Source: Balneatrix alpica DSM 16621 (GTDB lineage Bacteria; Pseudomonadota; Gammaproteobacteria; Pseudomonadales; Balneatricaceae). From it: a stretch of DNA of 64,000 nucleotides. Position 1 is the first letter of the stretch. Every line of letters starts with the position of its first letter. The position numbers and the translations under genes were made by a program. Below the pieces are notes generated by a model. The model was not told where the DNA came from. It saw only the letters and a list, made by a program, of their open reading frames with translations, and ran no database searches. The stretch is from NCBI RefSeq assembly GCF_000619885.1, contig NZ_JHUZ01000014.1:147752-211751 (forward strand). The letters run 5' to 3'. Below, piece after piece: positions 9,821 to 18,236 of this stretch.

Positions 9821-10573
9821 TTACTGATCTTTGAAGGCAAAGCCCTGCTGTTGCAGATTTTCCGCTACGGTGGGGAAGTAGATGCGTTGGTAATAGTTGG
9901 CGGTACTTTGCGCATAGGAGGGCATCTCCCGCAGGCCGATGCTGTCCCAGAACTGACGCAGCTGCTGATCGTATTGTTCGACGCCTTGGCGTACAGCTTG
10001 CTGATTGTAGTGTTCATTCATGGCAAAACTGGCCAGGGGAACCCGGGGTTTTACCACGCCAGGTTGGCTGGGGTCCGGTACCCCTAAGGTCAGACCTGCA
10101 AGGGGGAAGGTTTTACTCGGTAGTTGCAGCAAGTCAATCATCGCCGCCGGATTAGCGCGAATACCTCCAATCGCGGTGCTGCCATACCCCAGTGCGTTGG
10201 CAGCAGTCTGGATCGCATTGAGCATAATGCCAACATCGACCGCTCCTGCCATTAGACCCTCAGCGGACTGTTCGATTACCTGTGTCGCGCCGGCCAACTC
10301 GGTAGCGATGGCGGTACGGTTAAAGTCCATCACCAGGGTGATAAAGACATCCGCTCCTGCCACCTGGGGCTGGCCACCGGCCAGCTCGGCAATCCGCGCG
10401 ATGCGAGCCTTGTCACGGGTCACAATCAGGGAAACCTGTTGGCCGTTAATGGAAGTGGGGGCTTGTTGCGCCGCCTGCAGGATAAGCTGTAAGTCCGCCT
10501 CGGCAACTGCTGCGCCACTAAATTGACGGACTGAACGGCGTTGTAGCAGTTGGGTAATTACAGGATGGGTCAT
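9821..10573 (-). CDS. NADPH nitroreductase / flavin reductase (NfsA/FRP family)
   Basis: 250 residues. The N-terminal RRSVRQFSG motif binds FMN phosphate, and QQAPTSINGQQVSLIV and GYGSTAIGGIR are typical of the NfsA/FRP group that reduces nitroaromatics, quinones or free flavin. It starts four bases after the Old Yellow Enzyme stop, so the two are one operon, and it ends before a good terminator. Together they form an electrophile or nitro-compound detoxification unit under the divergent TetR regulator. Confidence 0.9.
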   Translation of the reverse strand: MTHPVITQLLQRRSVRQFSGAAVAEADLQLILQAAQQAPTSINGQQVSLIVTRDKARIARIAELAGGQPQVAGADVFITLVMDFNRTAIATELAGATQVIEQSAEGLMAGAVDVGIMLNAIQTAANALGYGSTAIGGIRANPAAMIDLLQLPSKTFPLAGLTLGVPDPSQPGVVKPRVPLASFAMNEHYNQQAVRQGVEQYDQQLRQFWDSIGLREMPSYAQSTANYYQRIYFPTVAENLQQQGFAFKDQ

Positions 10574-10577
10574 GACA

Positions 10578-11624
10578 TTAATCCAGACTGGCTAGTTGGG
10601 CATCGTTATAGGGCGTGAGGGGGCGACCATCGCGAACTTTTTCCACATAGTCCGGATTGGCAATAAAGGGACGGCCAATAGCAATCAGATCAAATTCCTT
10701 CGCGGCAATCGCCTGATTGGCCCTTTCGGCGCTGTAGCTGCCAACCCCCACCAAGGTGCCCTGGTAGTGTCGGCGCAGATAGCGGCTGGCCTGCCCATCG
10801 AGATAGGCAAAGGTCATGCTGTCATCAAAGATGCCCAGGTGCAGGTAGGCCAACTCACGCTGATTTAACTGCTGCAGCAGGTAGTCAAAGACCTGACGAT
10901 CCCGCTCATCCCCCTGGATATCATTGACATAGGCGCCAGGGGAGAGGCGCAGGGCAGTACGGGCGGCGCCAATGCGGTGGCTGATGGCATCGACCACCTG
11001 TAACAGCAAGCGGCTCATGTTTTCCGGACTGCCACCAAACTCATCCTCACGGCGGTTCGTGTGATGGTGGAGGAACTGATCGAGCAGATAGCCATTAGCG
11101 GCATGGATTTCGATACCGTCAAACCCTGCCTCCCGGGCGTTTTCGGCGGCCTGGGCATAGTCCTCAACCAGTTGGGCAATCTCCTCACGACTGAGGGCGC
11201 GGGGGACTTCATACTGCAGGTGACGCATGCGCGGCACGCTGCCACTGGCGGCAATAGCAGAGGGTGCAACCACGGCTTGACCGGTGAAGTGAGAGTGGGC
11301 AACGCGGCCGGTATGCCACAGTTGCAGGAAAATTTTGCCCCCTTTGCCATGCACCGCCTGGGTGACTTTTTGCCAGCCTTGGATTTGTTCAGCGGTGAAG
11401 ATACCGGGGGTGTTAGGGTAGCCCTGACCATCCTGTCGAATGATGGTGGCCTCTGAAATGATCAGACCTGCCGCCGCACGCCGCGCATAGTAAGCCGCCA
11501 TCGCATCGGTGGGAACCAAGCCAGGGCCCGCCATGCAGCGTGTTAAAGGCGCCATCAGAATGCGGTTATTCAGGGTGAGTTCAGCATTGAGCGGATAGGG
11601 TTCGAAAAGGTTGGGAAAGCTCAT
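10578..11624 (-). CDS. nemA: Old Yellow Enzyme family ene-reductase, NemA-like
   Basis: 348-residue FMN TIM barrel. Key patterns are MAPLTRCMA near the N-terminus, QLWHTGRVAH, the active-site pair in FDGIEIHAANGYLLDQFL, and IAIGRPFIANPDY at the phosphate-binding end. It reduces activated alkenes, nitrate esters or N-ethylmaleimide with NAD(P)H. The first gene of a two-gene operon with a nitroreductase and divergent from a TetR gene, it matches the nemR-nemA arrangement. Four operator-like repeats lie between them, the first overlapping its start. Confidence 0.93.
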   Translation of the reverse strand: MSFPNLFEPYPLNAELTLNNRILMAPLTRCMAGPGLVPTDAMAAYYARRAAAGLIISEATIIRQDGQGYPNTPGIFTAEQIQGWQKVTQAVHGKGGKIFLQLWHTGRVAHSHFTGQAVVAPSAIAASGSVPRMRHLQYEVPRALSREEIAQLVEDYAQAAENAREAGFDGIEIHAANGYLLDQFLHHHTNRREDEFGGSPENMSRLLLQVVDAISHRIGAARTALRLSPGAYVNDIQGDERDRQVFDYLLQQLNQRELAYLHLGIFDDSMTFAYLDGQASRYLRRHYQGTLVGVGSYSAERANQAIAAKEFDLIAIGRPFIANPDYVEKVRDGRPLTPYNDAQLASLD

Positions 11625-11625
11625 G

Positions 11626-11708
11626 TTGAATGCCTGTTCAAATTGAATGTGCGCTCAAGATAGTCTTTCTTGATTGATCATTCAAGATATTTTTGAATGC
11701 CTGTTCAA
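11626..11708. promoter_or_regulatory. Four-copy operator array between nemA-like and tetR-like genes
   Basis: Four 16-bp inverted repeats of the form TTGAA-N6-TTCAA occur at 11626-11641 (TTGAATGCCTGTTCAA), 11643-11658 (TTGAATGTGCGCTCAA), 11670-11685 (TTGATTGATCATTCAA) and 11693-11708 (identical to the first). They lie in the gap between divergent genes and are the probable binding sites of the TetR protein. Start-to-start spacings are 17, 27 and 23 bp. Confidence 0.75.
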
Positions 11709-11764
11709 AATGCTGGAGCCCCTTCTGCGACTTGGTTTAGAATGGCCAACACAGAGGAGGGCCC

Positions 11765-12340
11765 ATGCGAACCCCGGAATTTGATCGAGAGCAGGTGCTG
11801 CGCCAGGCGATGGAAGCCTTTCGTGTTAAGGGCTATGCCGCCACCACCATGCAGGATTTGGTGCAGGCGACGGGCTTGCACCCTGGCAGCATCTACTGCG
11901 CGTTTCAGAATAAACGCGGGCTGCTGGAGGCGGCGGTGGACTATTACATCCAACTGCGTGGCGAGGCACTGGAACAGTTGCTGAGTCAAACCAGTCCCTT
12001 GGCGGGGATAGCAGCCTTTTTGCAGGATGTCATTGCTGAGAGCCAGAGCTGTAACTCAGCGAGTTGCTTACTCAATAAAACCCTGTCGGAACTGGCTAGC
12101 CAGGACGAAGCCATGCGCGAGCGGCTATGTCATTTTTTAAAGGCTTATGAGCAACGTCTATGTCAGGCGGTACAGGCAGCACAGGCGGCAGGTGAAATTG
12201 ATCGCACCGCAGCGGCGGAGGATTTGACCCGCTTTTTGGTCGTCGGCGTGCATGGCTTGCGCACCTATGCTTATACCCATCCGAGTCGTGCCGCGCTGGA
12301 AGATGTCGTGCAGAGGTTGCTGCGGGGGCTGCAGGGCTAG
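11765..12340 (+). CDS. TetR/AcrR family repressor, NemR-like
   Basis: 191 residues. The N-terminal helix-turn-helix (AMEAFRVKGYAATTMQDLVQATGLHPGSIYCAFQ, residues about 17-50) is standard for TetR. The ligand domain contains a cysteine pair in ESQSCNSASCLLNKTL, which could react with electrophiles as in NemR. It is divergent from the ene-reductase and nitroreductase operon and probably represses it and itself through the shared operator array. The GAGGAG ribosome site fits ATG 11765. Confidence 0.88.
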   Translation: MRTPEFDREQVLRQAMEAFRVKGYAATTMQDLVQATGLHPGSIYCAFQNKRGLLEAAVDYYIQLRGEALEQLLSQTSPLAGIAAFLQDVIAESQSCNSASCLLNKTLSELASQDEAMRERLCHFLKAYEQRLCQAVQAAQAAGEIDRTAAAEDLTRFLVVGVHGLRTYAYTHPSRAALEDVVQRLLRGLQG

Positions 12341-12466
12341 CGGATTGGCGTTCCCCCGGGGCAAGCTGAGTCCAGCTAAAGAAGAGCTGGTTTAAGTCTG
12401 GTGTTATTGCTCATGGTCGCTGCGATTTCGTGAAGGGAGGGGGACTACCTCCCTCTGTAGGCCCGC

Positions 12467-13378
12467 TCAGGTTGAGTGGTGCCACCCTCCTGCTGAGGCA
12501 TAGGCCACTGCATTGTGGCCATGCAGGCTCTCTTGGTGCTCTACCTGTAAGCGCCAGTCTAATAAGTCCGTGCCCTGGGCGAGTTGTTGCCCCAGGCGGC
12601 GGGCGGCATCTTCACAAAACATCAAATTAGCGGCATTGCGTTCGGCAAAGGCTTGTTCGTCTTGGCGTTTTACCGCTGTTTGCACAGGCGTGCCCAATGC
12701 CTGCTCCAGCTTGTCGAGCCAAAAGCGCAGCGGCCATGCTGTCGTCTGGGGAGAAAGCTGGAGTGTGATCTTGGCCAGACTGCGTTGGCTGTGTGGGGTG
12801 GCGACCAAACCCTGAGGGCTCTGTAACCACTGGCTTACCGCAGCCAGAGTAAGAGGTTGCTGTTTGAAGTGCTGCTCAAAGGCTTCGGCCTGGGCGCTCT
12901 GTGACAACGCGGCACTGCAGGGGCAGGTGGAGGAGTAGGTCAGCCAGAACTCCATTTGCAATGTCATGCCCTGCTCATTGAAGCCCGTGGTAAGCCACAG
13001 GGGGTAGCTTTGCCAGCCTTCCAGATTGGAGCGCAGCGAGGGACGTGGGAGGAGTAGTTCGGTGTGCAGGCGTATTTCCAGTTGCTTGGCCAAACCGGCG
13101 TGACTGCTTAATAAACGGTCCAGCTGTGGGCGCAGTTGCTCAGGCTGCCATTCCATACCGCTCATCTGCTGTAAGCCCAAATAGAGGCGGGACATATGAA
13201 TACCCTTTTGCCGGGGATGGCAAAGATCGACACCAATATCGATAGCGGCGCGCTGTTCTTGGCCTAATAACTTGATAGGTAAAGGTATTTTCTCCATGCC
13301 AACCCAGTCTAGGCGGGGTTGGTAAGCGAGTTGGCTGGCGGCAATATCGGGTAAGGCGGTGGATGAAGTGCTGTTCAT
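12467..13378 (-). CDS. folE2: GTP cyclohydrolase FolE2 (type IB)
   Basis: 303 residues of the COG1469 family. Converts GTP to dihydroneopterin triphosphate, the first step of folate synthesis, with flexible metal use instead of the zinc that FolE requires. The metal-site cysteine is seen in TCPCSAAL, and the N-terminal pattern GVDLCHPRQKGIHMSRLY is typical. It is divergent from a COG0523 zinc GTPase with a Zur-like box between them. This fits a role as zinc-sparing backup enzyme. Confidence 0.95.
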   Translation of the reverse strand: MNSTSSTALPDIAASQLAYQPRLDWVGMEKIPLPIKLLGQEQRAAIDIGVDLCHPRQKGIHMSRLYLGLQQMSGMEWQPEQLRPQLDRLLSSHAGLAKQLEIRLHTELLLPRPSLRSNLEGWQSYPLWLTTGFNEQGMTLQMEFWLTYSSTCPCSAALSQSAQAEAFEQHFKQQPLTLAAVSQWLQSPQGLVATPHSQRSLAKITLQLSPQTTAWPLRFWLDKLEQALGTPVQTAVKRQDEQAFAERNAANLMFCEDAARRLGQQLAQGTDLLDWRLQVEHQESLHGHNAVAYASAGGWHHST

Positions 13379-13401
13379 GGACTTGGCTCGACTAAAGTTG
13401 A

Positions 13402-13420
13402 TGTTATATTATCACATAAC
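13402..13420. promoter_or_regulatory. Zur box between folE2 and COG0523 gene
   Basis: TGTTATATTATCACA at 13402-13416 differs at one position from the gammaproteobacterial Zur core TGTTATANTATAACA, and a second ATAAC half follows to 13420. It lies 24 bases upstream of folE2 and about 65 upstream of the GTPase gene. Zinc-bound Zur would repress both directions. Confidence 0.75.
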
Positions 13421-13483
13421 AAAGTTGGCGCCTGACTGTCCAGCCATGCACTGACAAAACTAAAAGAACGTGGAAGCTTTGCT

Positions 13484-14704
13484 ATGAAATCACCGTTATT
13501 GCCGGTCACCGTGTTGTCGGGTTTTCTGGGTGCGGGGAAGAGTACCCTGCTCAATCAGGTGTTGCGCAATCGCGCAGGACTGAAGGTGGCGGTGATCGTC
13601 AACGATATGGCGGAGCTGAACATCGATGCACGCCTGTTGCAGGAGGGGGTAAACCTGCAACAACAGCAAGAAAAGCTGGTGGAGATGAGTAATGGCTGCA
13701 TCTGCTGCACCCTGCGCGAAGACTTACTGGAAGAGGTGAGTCGTTTAGCCAAAGAAGGGCGTTACGACTATCTGCTGATCGAGTCCACTGGTATAGGTGA
13801 GCCGATGCCCGTGGCGGAAACCTTCACCTTCCGTGATGAAGAGGGGCGCAGCCTGTCTGATGTGGCACGTCTTGATACCCTGGTAACGGTGGTGGATGGG
13901 CTGAACTTTCTCAACGATCTGCAGCAGGCCAAGCCTTTGGCAGAGCGGGATCCAGCGGCGGATCTGGAGGATGAGCGTACCCTGGCGGATTTGCTGATTG
14001 AGCAGGTGGAGTTTGCCGATGTGTTGTTGGTGTCAAAGGTCGATCTGATTAGCCAGGCAGAGTATCAGGAGTTGGAGGCACAACTAAGGGCCCTTAACCC
14101 TGAAGCTTTGATTCAACCGATGCGCCAGGGACAGATAGAGTTAGAGACGATTCTCAACACCGGGCGCTTTAGCTTTGAGCGTGCCTCCCAGGCGGCGGGT
14201 TGGTTGCAGACACTGCGCGGTGAGGAGCAGGCGGAAAGCCAGGAGTTTGGCGTTAGCTCATTGGTCTATCGTGCTCGTCGTCCTTTTCACCCGCAGCGAC
14301 TACATACGTTGATCGAACAGCCCTGGGGCCAAGGTCGTTTGCTGCGCTCCAAGGGATACTTCTGGCTAGCGACTCGGGTACAGGAAGTGGGGCAGTGGGC
14401 CCAGGCTGGAGGTATGTTGCGTTATGGTTATGCCGGACGCTGGTGGCGCTTTACCCCAGAGGATTACTGGCCGGTAGAAGAGCAGGAACTGGGGCAAATT
14501 TGGGCACGCTGGCATCCCGAAGTGGGGGATTGCCAGCAGGAGTTGGTCTTTATCGGTCAACACTGTGATTGGGCTGCCTGGCAACAGCAACTGGATGCCT
14601 GTTTGCTTACCGATGAGGAATACCGGGGAGGGATGGAGGCCTGGCAGCAACTGGCGGATCCCTTCCCCAGTTGGTATGAGTATGCCGAGGAGGAGGTAGC
14701 CTGA
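13484..14704 (+). CDS. COG0523 GTPase, zinc metallochaperone (ZigA/YeiR type)
   Basis: 406 residues. GTPase motifs are Walker A GFLGAGKST (residues 13-21), ESTGIGEP and SKVDL. The family metal site CICC lies at residues 72-75, and a CobW C-terminal domain follows. These proteins insert or deliver zinc to client enzymes under zinc starvation. The divergent folE2, the Zur box and the following DUF1826 gene support a zinc rather than cobalt or nickel role. The stop overlaps the start of the next gene by one base. Confidence 0.93.
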   Translation: MKSPLLPVTVLSGFLGAGKSTLLNQVLRNRAGLKVAVIVNDMAELNIDARLLQEGVNLQQQQEKLVEMSNGCICCTLREDLLEEVSRLAKEGRYDYLLIESTGIGEPMPVAETFTFRDEEGRSLSDVARLDTLVTVVDGLNFLNDLQQAKPLAERDPAADLEDERTLADLLIEQVEFADVLLVSKVDLISQAEYQELEAQLRALNPEALIQPMRQGQIELETILNTGRFSFERASQAAGWLQTLRGEEQAESQEFGVSSLVYRARRPFHPQRLHTLIEQPWGQGRLLRSKGYFWLATRVQEVGQWAQAGGMLRYGYAGRWWRFTPEDYWPVEEQELGQIWARWHPEVGDCQQELVFIGQHCDWAAWQQQLDACLLTDEEYRGGMEAWQQLADPFPSWYEYAEEEVA

Positions 14705-15360
14705 TGAGGGTGGCGGATGCATGGGCACTGTCGCCGTTACCTGCCCTGAGTCAGTCGCTGAGTCCCGAGTTGTCGGTCTGTACCGATATCCTCAAGGATG
14801 AGGTCAACCTGGTGCTGTGGCAGCGTAGGTTAACCCCAGAGGTGGCAGACTTTGCCGCTCGCTTGGCGGAGGACGGTGATGGCCATTGGCTGCTCACCCT
14901 GGCGGTGCGCGAAGAGGACGAGCAGGTTGAACTGGCGGATTGGCTGTCCCATGCGAGTCACTGGCCTGGTTATCAGGCCTTTATTGATGATGTCGCTGAG
15001 CTGTGCAGCCTGTATGCCTGCTTGTTGGGAGCCAAGACCCTGGGCTTGCGCCTGCGCAGTCTGGATCACGCCCAGTGCCCGCGTTGGCATGTCGATCAGG
15101 TCAGTGTGCGTTTGGTGTGCGCTTACCATGGCCCAGGGCCACAATGGGTGCCCGCCCGTCAGGCACGTACCCTGTCAGCTCCGAACCAGCAGCCTGTTGA
15201 GGTGAGGCAGGCGGGCTGTGGTGAGGTGGCTTGGCTGAAAGGGGAGCGTTGGCTGACTCAGGCTGGAGCGGATTACCAAGGTCAGGGCATTGTGCATCGC
15301 TCGCCACCGCTTGCACAGGGGCAGCGACGTTTATTACTCACCCTGGATTGGTTGGAGTAA
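14704..15360 (+). CDS. DUF1826 family protein, zinc-regulated
   Basis: 218 residues matching the DUF1826 pattern (VCTDILKDEVNLVLWQR near residue 30; CPRWHVDQVSVRLVCAYHGPG near residue 125). The biochemical role of this family is unknown. The conserved C, H and D positions in the second motif look like a metal site. Its start overlaps the stop of the COG0523 GTPase gene (TGATG), so it is translationally coupled and in the Zur-controlled operon. It may be a client or partner of the GTPase. Confidence 0.8.
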   Translation: MRVADAWALSPLPALSQSLSPELSVCTDILKDEVNLVLWQRRLTPEVADFAARLAEDGDGHWLLTLAVREEDEQVELADWLSHASHWPGYQAFIDDVAELCSLYACLLGAKTLGLRLRSLDHAQCPRWHVDQVSVRLVCAYHGPGPQWVPARQARTLSAPNQQPVEVRQAGCGEVAWLKGERWLTQAGADYQGQGIVHRSPPLAQGQRRLLLTLDWLE

Positions 15361-15416
15361 GAACCGTTGAAGAGGGATGAGAGGCTACTCTCATCCATGA
15401 CTATGTCGGGGGCGGA

Positions 15417-16055
15417 TTAGCCCGTTGCGAGCAAGAGATGGCTGGCCAAGAGGCCAAAGACGCCGGCCTGTAAATAGTTGACCAGTCCTGAACCCTGTTG
15501 TTGCCGCTTACGCCACCACTGGCCACCGTAGCCTGCCAGCCAGGCATAGACCCCATCCAGACTTAAACCAATCAAGACGAAAATAACCCCCAGTTGCAAG
15601 ATGGCCTGTAACGGATGACTGCTGGCGCCAATAAATTGCGGTAAAAACAGCGAGCAAAACAGCAGGGCTTTAGGGTTAAGTAGGTTGGTGTAAAAGCCCC
15701 GTTTGAAGTAGCTGGCAAAGTGACTTTTGGCGACAACCTGCAGGCCATCAGTGGCTTTGGTCAAGCGTTGCTGACGAATAGCCTGCCAGGCCATCCACAG
15801 TAAATAACTGGCACCGATCAGGCGCACAGCATCCAGCGCCAGAGGGTGGCTATTAATCAGGGTGGCCATGCCAAAGGCGGCGAAGAGGACATGTAAACTG
15901 CGGGAGCAGGCGGTGCCGAGTGCGGTGTAGAGGGCTGGACGTATCCCTTGGCTGAGGCCGGTACTGACCAGTAGCAGCATATCCGGCCCAGGTGCCAGAT
16001 AAATGGCCAAGCAGGCAAAGATAAAGGGGATCAGGACTAATTCAGCACCGAACAT
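15417..16055 (-). CDS. LysE/RhtB family amino-acid exporter
   Basis: 212 residues with six predicted helices. The signature APGPDMLLLVSTGLSQG near residue 22 and NLLNPKALLFCSLFLPQFI near residue 125 are typical of RhtB carriers, which export homoserine, threonine, lysine and similar amino acids. It is divergent from an Lrp/AsnC regulator 130 bases away. That is a common arrangement in which the regulator switches on the exporter when its amino acid accumulates. Confidence 0.92.
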   Translation of the reverse strand: MFGAELVLIPFIFACLAIYLAPGPDMLLLVSTGLSQGIRPALYTALGTACSRSLHVLFAAFGMATLINSHPLALDAVRLIGASYLLWMAWQAIRQQRLTKATDGLQVVAKSHFASYFKRGFYTNLLNPKALLFCSLFLPQFIGASSHPLQAILQLGVIFVLIGLSLDGVYAWLAGYGGQWWRKRQQQGSGLVNYLQAGVFGLLASHLLLATG

Positions 16056-16185
16056 AGATAAGACTCAAGAGGAGTGGCGGCGTCTATTGTAGGAAAGGGA
16101 GGCGAGAGGGAGATTGCCATTTGTGCCGTTGTGGGCAATATTTTGAGCAGAGTCTTTCTTAAAATAACGATAAAGGAGTGGAGTC

Positions 16186-16662
16186 TTGAAAAAGTACGTG
16201 CATGAGGCGCTGGATAAAACCGATGTGCAGATTTTGCGTCTATTGCAGCAGGATGGCCGTTTAAGTAATGCCAAGCTGGCGGAGAAAGTAAACCTCAGTG
16301 AAACTCCCTGTTGGCGTCGCCTCAAACGTTTGGAGGAAGAGGGTTATATCAGCGGTTATCGGGCCCAGTTGGACAGGCGCAAACTCAATTACCGGGTGCT
16401 GGCCTTTGTGCAGGTCAAAATCAGTAGTCACCATACTGCAGTGACAGAGGAGTTTGAGCGGGCGGTGGCGGCACAGGCGCAGGTATTGTCCTGTCATAAC
16501 GTATCAGGGGAGGCGGATTATATGCTGCAAGTGGTGGCGGAGGATCTGGAGGCTTTTGGTCTTTATAGCGCTGAGGTGCTCAGACGCTTGCCTGGGGTGG
16601 CCAGTGTGCATTCGACCCTGTCGTTACGCAGTATTAAAGAGGGCGATAGCCTGCCGCTGTAA
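16186..16662 (+). CDS. Lrp/AsnC family regulator (TTG start)
   Basis: 158 residues. The helix-turn-helix region (LDKTDVQILRLLQQDGRLSNAKLAEKVNLSETPCWRR) and the RAM domain (VLSCHNVSGEADYMLQVV) are intact. The start is TTG 16186, chosen because AAAGGAG at 16172-16178 is seven bases upstream and no ATG is available before the conserved domain. It probably regulates the divergent LysE/RhtB exporter gene. It is not closely similar to the other Lrp protein at 5988-6431. Confidence 0.9.
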   Translation: MKKYVHEALDKTDVQILRLLQQDGRLSNAKLAEKVNLSETPCWRRLKRLEEEGYISGYRAQLDRRKLNYRVLAFVQVKISSHHTAVTEEFERAVAAQAQVLSCHNVSGEADYMLQVVAEDLEAFGLYSAEVLRRLPGVASVHSTLSLRSIKEGDSLPL

Positions 16663-16703
16663 TTCGCTAACGGCAGGCCATCGTGGGGGGGTGAGGCCCC
16701 CCA
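16649..16703. terminator. Paired hairpins between convergent lrp and pepD genes
   Basis: Two stems lie in tandem: GCCTGCCG (16649-16656) with CGGCAGGC (16671-16678), whose loop holds the lrp stop codon, and TGGGGGG (16684-16690) with CCCCCCA (16697-16703). Neither has a clear U-tract, but the second is very GC-rich and lies just past the pepD stop. Confidence 0.5.
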
Positions 16704-16710
16704 GGGCAGG

Positions 16711-18168
16711 TTAGGGCTTGGCGGGAATGGCCGCCAACAGGTTTACCAGAGTTTGCCAAAAGTCCTGAACCGACTCGATGTGGACGCGTTCATCCGGTGA
16801 GTGGGCACCGCGGATAATGGGGCCAAAGGAGACCATATCCAGCTCAGGATAAATGGCGCCAATAATGCCGCACTCGAGACCGGCATGGATGACCTTCACA
16901 TCGGCTTCTTTACCAAATTGCTGGGCATGCACCTGTTGGAACAGGGTCAGCAACTGGGACTGTGGATTCGGGGTCCAGCCGGGATAGGGGGTTTCCATCG
17001 CCACTTCACAGCCACCTAACTGGAATAGGCTGCGGATGCGATGGGCCAGCGCCAGGGTGGCGCTATCCCGCAGTGAGCGCACCATCAGACAGGCACTAAA
17101 CTCACCCTGTTGCAGCCGTACTACTCCCAGGTTATTGGAGGTTTCCACCACCCCGGCAAAGTGTGGGCTCATCCGCTCAACCCCATGGGGAGCGGCATCC
17201 AACAGCTGTAGCATTTGCAGGCTGGCGGTGTCATTGAGTGCTTGGCTGGGGCTGCTCTGCAGTTCGAGTTGCAGCTGTAGTTTGGGCTCGACATCGCCCA
17301 ACTCGGCCAGGTACAGCTGTTGGTAGTGCGCTACCAGGCTTTGCAGTTCATCCAGCGCATCCTGGGGCAGCACCAGCTCCGCAAAGGCTTCACGGGGTAG
17401 GGCATTGCGCAGGGTGCCGCCGCTGAAACTATGCAGACGCAGGGGGGCTTGTTCCAATGCGGCCAGTAACAAGCGCACCAGTAGGCGGTTGGCATTGCCA
17501 CGTCCCTTATGAATATCCAGACCGGAGTGGCCGCCACGCAGGCCTTTCAGGCTGAGGCGTACCCCTTGCCAATCTGCCGGTACACTTGCCTGGGCAAAGC
17601 TACGCTGGCAGTTTACATCGACCCCACCGGCACAGCCGACATAGACTTCACCCCGGTCTTCTGAGTCGAGGTTGAGCAGCAGGCTGCCTTGCAGCCAGTT
17701 GGGACGCAATTCCAGAGCGCCACGCATGCTGCTTTCTTCTTCAATGGTAAAGAGGGCTTCTAGCGGGCCATGGGCAATATCATCGCTCTCCAGCACTGCC
17801 AGCGCAGCGGCGACCCCCATGCCATTATCAGCCCCCAGGGTGGTGCCTTGGGCATGCACCCAGCCATCTTCGATACGGGTACGAATGGGATCGGTGACAA
17901 AGTTATGCGGGGTGTCGGCATTAGCCTGGGCCACCATATCCAGGTGACCTTGCAGGATGACGCCTGGACGATCTTCCATACCGGGGGTAGCGGCCTTGCG
18001 AATGAGCAGGTTACCGGCCTCATCCACTTCGCTACTGAGGCCACGTGCCTGGGCCCATTCGATCAGCAAGGAGCGCAGCGCTTGTTCATGGCCGGAGGGA
18101 CGGGGGGTATCACAGAGGGTTTGAAAATGCCGCCAGAGGGCAGCCGGTTGCAGTTGCAGCAATGACAT
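16711..18168 (-). CDS. pepD: Aminoacyl-histidine dipeptidase PepD (M20 family)
   Basis: 485 residues, normal length for PepD/carnosinase-type metallopeptidases. Zinc-site motifs are GVILQGHLDMVAQ (His-x-Asp), GADNGMGVAAALAV, the catalytic TIEEESSMRGA and HAGLECGI. Cleaves dipeptides with a wide range, including Xaa-His, in the cytoplasm. Monocistronic, on the minus strand, convergent with the Lrp gene. Confidence 0.95.
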   Translation of the reverse strand: MSLLQLQPAALWRHFQTLCDTPRPSGHEQALRSLLIEWAQARGLSSEVDEAGNLLIRKAATPGMEDRPGVILQGHLDMVAQANADTPHNFVTDPIRTRIEDGWVHAQGTTLGADNGMGVAAALAVLESDDIAHGPLEALFTIEEESSMRGALELRPNWLQGSLLLNLDSEDRGEVYVGCAGGVDVNCQRSFAQASVPADWQGVRLSLKGLRGGHSGLDIHKGRGNANRLLVRLLLAALEQAPLRLHSFSGGTLRNALPREAFAELVLPQDALDELQSLVAHYQQLYLAELGDVEPKLQLQLELQSSPSQALNDTASLQMLQLLDAAPHGVERMSPHFAGVVETSNNLGVVRLQQGEFSACLMVRSLRDSATLALAHRIRSLFQLGGCEVAMETPYPGWTPNPQSQLLTLFQQVHAQQFGKEADVKVIHAGLECGIIGAIYPELDMVSFGPIIRGAHSPDERVHIESVQDFWQTLVNLLAAIPAKP

Positions 18169-18236
18169 GGTCGGACTCTTTTGTTATGGAGGACTCCATC
18201 CTGGAGCCTGATTGAGACTTGGCTGAGCTTACTGCT

